Shown here: one piece after another, positions 60,990-64,000 of the stretch
Layout: every line of letters starts with the position of its first letter
How positions within the stretch are numbered: position 1 is the stretch's first letter
Assembly: GCA_046262355.1 (NCBI GenBank)
Contig: JBHEMX010000051.1
Span: 1 to 64,000 of the forward strand
Reading direction: 5' to 3'
DNA length: 64,000 bases
From: DATADD01 sp046262355
Lineage (GTDB): Bacteria > Actinomycetota > CADDZG01 > WHSQ01
Translations under genes and position numbers: made by a program
Notes under the pieces: model-generated
Databases searched by the model: none
Told to the model about the DNA's origin: nothing
The model's input: only the letters and a program-made list of their open reading frames with translations

Positions 60990-61843
60990 GCACCGCATGG
61001 GTCATCGCGAGCTATACCTTGCGCGAGTCACTTCGTCGGCGCGTGTTCATCGTGATCCCGATCGCCACCGTGGCCTTCCTGGGCCTCTATGCGCTTGGAA
61101 CGCACCAGGCGTTCCGCTCGATCGAGGGGACGGCGCAGACGGGCTTCGGGCTCGTGGACGCGCAGGCTCTTGCCGGAGCGACCCTCGTCGGTCTGTCGAT
61201 GTTCGTGACGCTGTTCCTGGGAGCTGCGCTGGGCATCTTCCTCACCTTCAGCACGGTTCGAGGGGACGCCGAACAGGGGCTGCTGCAGCCGCTCGTGGTC
61301 AGACCGGTCGCCCGCCCCGGGCTGCTCGCCGGCCGCTTCCTCGGCGCCTCCGTCCTCTGCGTCGTCTATGTGTGGCTGCTCTACGCGGGCTCGGTGATCA
61401 TCACGGGCACGATCGGAGGCTGGTGGCCCGATCCCGTGATCGTTCCCGCACTGGATCTCGCCGCGGGCGTGATGATCATGACCGCTCTATCCCTGCTGGG
61501 ATCGATCTATCTGTCCGCTCTCACCAACGGGATCGTGATGTTCACCGTGTACGGGGCCGGACTGATGTCGGGGCTTCTGGGACAGCTCGGCGACGTGCTG
61601 TCGTCGCCGACGCTCGAGACGACGGGCCAGATCGCGTCGTGGGTGCTTCCCTTCGAGGCGTTGTATCAAGCAGGGCTCAACTCATTGACGTCGAGCGCTA
61701 CCGGGCTCACCCGGGTGATCGTGCAGCTCGGCCCGCTCGGCGGCGCTCAGGCCGGAGGGCCCTGGTTGGGCGCGTGGGCGCTCGCCTACCTCGCGCTCGT
61801 CGGTGCCGCCGCGCTGGCGGGGTTCGTGCGCCGCGATCTCTGA
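60986..61843 (+). CDS. ABC-2 / NosY-type permease
   Basis: The 285-residue membrane protein begins VSTAWVIASYTLRESLRRRV, then a first helix VFIVIPIATVAFLGLYALGT, and has five further helices. The cytoplasmic loop FSTVRGDAEQGLLQPLVVRP is typical of NosY-like permeases. The end WLGAWALAYLALVGAAALAG is a last helix. GTG at 60986 overlaps the ATPase stop (GTGA). Works with the ATPase encoded before it. Confidence 0.85.
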   Translation: MSTAWVIASYTLRESLRRRVFIVIPIATVAFLGLYALGTHQAFRSIEGTAQTGFGLVDAQALAGATLVGLSMFVTLFLGAALGIFLTFSTVRGDAEQGLLQPLVVRPVARPGLLAGRFLGASVLCVVYVWLLYAGSVIITGTIGGWWPDPVIVPALDLAAGVMIMTALSLLGSIYLSALTNGIVMFTVYGAGLMSGLLGQLGDVLSSPTLETTGQIASWVLPFEALYQAGLNSLTSSATGLTRVIVQLGPLGGAQAGGPWLGAWALAYLALVGAAALAGFVRRDL

Positions 61844-61927
61844 GGTTTGCCGGGCGAGACCCGTCGCAGAAGCGCGCTCTATCCACCGCGGAAGGATGGG
61901 TCCGTGTCGGAGAACGTTGGGTGTGCG

Positions 61928-63118
61928 TCAGAGGACGTCATGCTCACGGTCCTCGAAACGGCGGCCGGGGCTGAAGGGATGATCATCCGGCGCGGTCTTT
62001 CCCGTGAGGACATCGATGAGGCGACGGCTGCCCGCCGGCGCCACCATGATGCCGTGGCCGCTGTAGCCCGCGTTGACGTGAAGGCCCGCCTGCGCCGTCT
62101 CGCCGAGCAGCGGCCGGCGGTCGGGCGTCATCGTGTACTGCCCGGAGTGGATGAGCCACGGCACACGATTGTCGTGGAACACCGCGTTCCAGAAGGGGGA
62201 CACTCGACCAAGGGCCACCGGGCTCGAGGGATGCAGCAGAGCGAAGGCGTAGCGATGATCTGGAGCGACATCCTCCACCGGCGGAGTGGGCGGCGTCGAG
62301 GGGTCGATGTGCAGCGCGAATGCGCCGCGCAGCGCGGGACGCCAATGCGCCCCCGTGTCGTCGTCGATCGTCATGGGAGCATCCGCAGGAGCCGCGGGCA
62401 AGGTGGGAAAGACCAGCTTGTGGCGGACCACGGTGGACAGCGGAAGGCCCACGCCGGCGAGCGCCGCCACCGCGCCCGAGAAGGGCCCTGCGGCGATGAC
62501 GACGGTCTCGGTCGACACGGTTCCGAGCGTAGTGACGACCCCGGTCAACCGGTCGCCCTCGATCTCGAACCCGACGGCCTCACACCCCAGCATCACGCGT
62601 GCACGGGATCCGGCGACGAGACCCATCGTGAGCTGCTTGGGATCGAGGAACCCATCCCCGGCGCGCCAGCGAGCCTGGATCACGTCGTGCGCGACGTACG
62701 GGAATCGCTCTCTAACCTCGGCACCGTCGAGCAGCTCGATGTCGCTCTGTCCCCACGTGCGCTGCCGCGCCACGAGCGCGCGCTGGCGCGCGGCGCGCAC
62801 CTCGTCCGTCGTGACCCATAGGTAGCCTTGGCTGCGCACGTCCGGGTCGTACGCGCCCTGCCGCGTGATGTCGGCGAAGTTCAAGAACAGCTCGACGGAC
62901 TCGCGCACGAGGTCGAGCTCCTCGCGGTTGTCGAACTGAAGGCGAAACGCTCCCGTCGACACCGGCGTCGTGAGCGTGCACAGGGCGGCTCTGCGCTCGA
63001 GCAGGAGCGGTCGGAGCCCGGCCCGCGCCGCCCAGAAGGCGGTCGCCGCGCCGACCACCCCTCCACCGACGATCACGATCTCTGCAGCGCGCGGCAGGCG
63101 CGCGTCGTAGTGGATCAT
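61928..63118 (-). CDS. FAD-dependent amine/amino-acid oxidoreductase (DAO family)
   Basis: The 396-residue flavoprotein starts with the ADP-binding fold AAEIVIVGGGVVGAATAFWA and PLLLERRAALCTLTTPVSTG (covalent-type or flavin loop). ETVVIAAGPFSGAVAALAGV follows, and near the end MTPDRRPLLGETAQAGLHVN and GYSGHGIMVAPAGSRRLIDV, typical of sarcosine/glycine oxidase-like enzymes. ATG at 63118 gives the standard start; the frame runs on to 63217 without a signal. It is divergent from the NIPSNAP-like gene, 125 bases apart. Substrate unknown; a secondary amine is likely. Confidence 0.85.
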   Translation of the reverse strand: MIHYDARLPRAAEIVIVGGGVVGAATAFWAARAGLRPLLLERRAALCTLTTPVSTGAFRLQFDNREELDLVRESVELFLNFADITRQGAYDPDVRSQGYLWVTTDEVRAARQRALVARQRTWGQSDIELLDGAEVRERFPYVAHDVIQARWRAGDGFLDPKQLTMGLVAGSRARVMLGCEAVGFEIEGDRLTGVVTTLGTVSTETVVIAAGPFSGAVAALAGVGLPLSTVVRHKLVFPTLPAAPADAPMTIDDDTGAHWRPALRGAFALHIDPSTPPTPPVEDVAPDHRYAFALLHPSSPVALGRVSPFWNAVFHDNRVPWLIHSGQYTMTPDRRPLLGETAQAGLHVNAGYSGHGIMVAPAGSRRLIDVLTGKTAPDDHPFSPGRRFEDREHDVL

Positions 63119-63243
63119 CCTCGGACCCCTTCTCGCCTTGCCCGCGTCCGCTCTCCGCCGCCCCGCACTCGCCGCAGGACCGGGGCGCTCCACACGCGTC
63201 CACTGCGGCCGTAACATCGAAAAGGGCCGACTGGAGGGACACC

Positions 63244-63540
63244 GTGACGCATCAGATCCGCAGCTACAGGATCAAGGACGGCAAGATGGACGAGTGGCTC
63301 CGTGAATGGAGGGACGTCGTCTGCCCCTTGCGAAGAAAGTACGGGTTCACGGTGGTCGGGGCGTGGGCCGACCGCGAAGAGCACCGCTTCCTCTGGATCG
63401 TGAGGCACGACGGCGACCTCGCCTCCGAGGATGCCCGCTACCACTCGGCGCCCGAGCGAGCCGCCCTCGATCCGAACCCGGCGCGCCATGTCGAGCGCGC
63501 CGAGACCTGGCTGGCGTCTGCGGTGACGGATGACGGCTGA
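63244..63540 (+). CDS. NIPSNAP-like small protein
   Basis: GTG at 63244 opens a 98-residue frame. The product QIRSYRIKDGKMDEWLREWR then LRRKYGFTVVGAWADREEHR and FLWIVRHDGD is a single dimeric alpha-beta barrel half of the NIPSNAP type. GGAG lies upstream (CTGGAGGGACACC). Such proteins bind small hydrophobic or haem-like ligands; function is unsettled. It shares the intergenic region with the FAD oxidoreductase gene. Confidence 0.75.
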   Translation: MTHQIRSYRIKDGKMDEWLREWRDVVCPLRRKYGFTVVGAWADREEHRFLWIVRHDGDLASEDARYHSAPERAALDPNPARHVERAETWLASAVTDDG

Positions 63541-63593
63541 GGGCCCAGCCGGGTGAACGGCGAGCCCACGGCGGAGTGGCGTAACATCACGGC

Positions 63594-64000
63594 ATGAACC
63601 CGACCAACGGCGTCCTCAGCGAAGGCCGTCAGATGTACCAGCAACACTGGCGGCACCTCTTGCCCATCTCCTTCATCGTCTACGGTGGGGTTGCGGTAGT
63701 AAGCGCGCTGCTCGGCGCGGCGCTGGGATGGGTCGGAGCGATCATCGCCGCGCTCCTGTCGATCGTCGCCCTCTTCTGGGTCCAGGGTGCCCTCGTGGCG
63801 GCGGTCGACGACATCCGCGACGGGCGCGCCGACCTCTCCGTCGGCGATACCTTCCGGCGTGTCCGGCCTCGCATCGGACCCATAGCGCTCGCCTCGATCC
63901 TGGCGGGGCTCGGGATCGGCATCGGCCTGCTCCTGTTGATCATCCCCGGGCTGATCTTGATGACCATCTGGGTGGTTATCACACCTGCGATCGTTCTCGA
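63594..64000 (+). CDS. Membrane protein (cut by right edge)
   Basis: ATG at 63594 starts a frame that stays open to the edge (135 codons). It begins MNPTNGVLSEGRQMYQQHWR, then a membrane helix (HLLPISFIVYGGVAVVSALL), a second helix, DDIRDGRADLSVGDTFRRVR and two more helices (LASILAGLGIGIGLLLLIIP). The pattern recalls the membrane domain found in glycerophosphodiester-phosphodiesterase-like and DUF7847-type proteins. TAACAT (63582-63587) lies seven bases before the ATG: a likely leaderless mRNA. Confidence 0.65.
   Translation, partial: MNPTNGVLSEGRQMYQQHWRHLLPISFIVYGGVAVVSALLGAALGWVGAIIAALLSIVALFWVQGALVAAVDDIRDGRADLSVGDTFRRVRPRIGPIALASILAGLGIGIGLLLLIIPGLILMTIWVVITPAIVL

Noticed and set aside
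1..64000. tRNA or rRNA genes
   Set aside because: I looked for T-loop (GTTCGA) and acceptor-stem patterns and for conserved rRNA stretches and found none with cloverleaf pairing.

Overview
The window is a high-GC bacterial chromosome segment, most likely from an uncultured actinobacterium. The signs are frequent GTG/TTG starts, 4-bp ATGA/GTGA gene overlaps, -10 boxes 7-10 bases before start codons (leaderless mRNAs), a CGNR/ABATE regulator, a DinB2-type polymerase, an LPXTG wall protein and a DUF2277 protein. TGA is used as a normal stop. I see no rRNA, tRNA, CRISPR array or replication origin.

Layout. 1-2.2 kb: an operon of an amidotransferase-fold protein and a frameshifted ARPP-1-like gene, divergent from an XRE regulator with a readable promoter/operator. 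2.4-9.7 kb: lipoprotein, ABC-2 exporter, NAGPA-like protein, MpaB/Lcp-type protein, and a 5'-3' exonuclease overlapping a DinB2-like polymerase. 9.8-14.7 kb: small proteins, the CGNR regulator, and an operon of nucleotidyltransferase-like protein, phosphoesterase and amino-acid permease. 14.9-23.9 kb: a polyamine locus (potD-potA-potB-potC-amidase-speB in one overlapping operon) with a divergent aminotransferase and a zinc carboxypeptidase. 24-27.7 kb: a HAD/GDPD-like fusion, an aldo/keto reductase and an unknown. 27.8-31.5 kb: a 3.7-kb IS1595-family transposon with 26-bp inverted repeats. It carries a methyltransferase-nuclease fusion, a coiled-coil winged-helix protein, a YegP-like protein, a zinc ribbon, a short charged protein and a large hairpin. 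31.6-43.5 kb: LPXTG wall protein with membrane partner, decayed YcaQ-like gene, CspA, PhoD-like phosphatase, GNAT, an organomercurial-lyase-like gene with in-frame TGA at the predicted catalytic cysteine, DUF2277, a DUF4395-thioredoxin protein, three 48-nt hairpin repeats, an alcohol dehydrogenase and PilT. 43.5-53.7 kb: decayed AlkA-like glycosylase, membrane protein, cell-wall amidase, methyltransferase, two glycosyltransferases with overlapping divergent starts, a PTPS-like protein, a dehydrogenase and a RibA-RibD_C fusion. 53.7-64 kb: Tag glycosylase, P5C dehydrogenase, M29 aminopeptidase, Na/Pi-type transporter, ADP-ribosylglycohydrolase, ABC exporter, FAD oxidoreductase, NIPSNAP-like protein and a membrane protein cut by the right edge.

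The most striking signals are the possible selenocysteine MerB homologue (TGA at 38954-38956 followed by a SECIS-like hairpin), the transposon with its modification/restriction cargo, the hairpin array at 40.7-41.0 kb, and the polymerase with valine at the steric-gate position. Several genes carry frameshifts. Some are single-base losses in homopolymers (cyclase, PilT) and may be assembly errors. Others carry three or more (ARPP-1, YcaQ, AlkA) and look like true decay or a poor-quality stretch.
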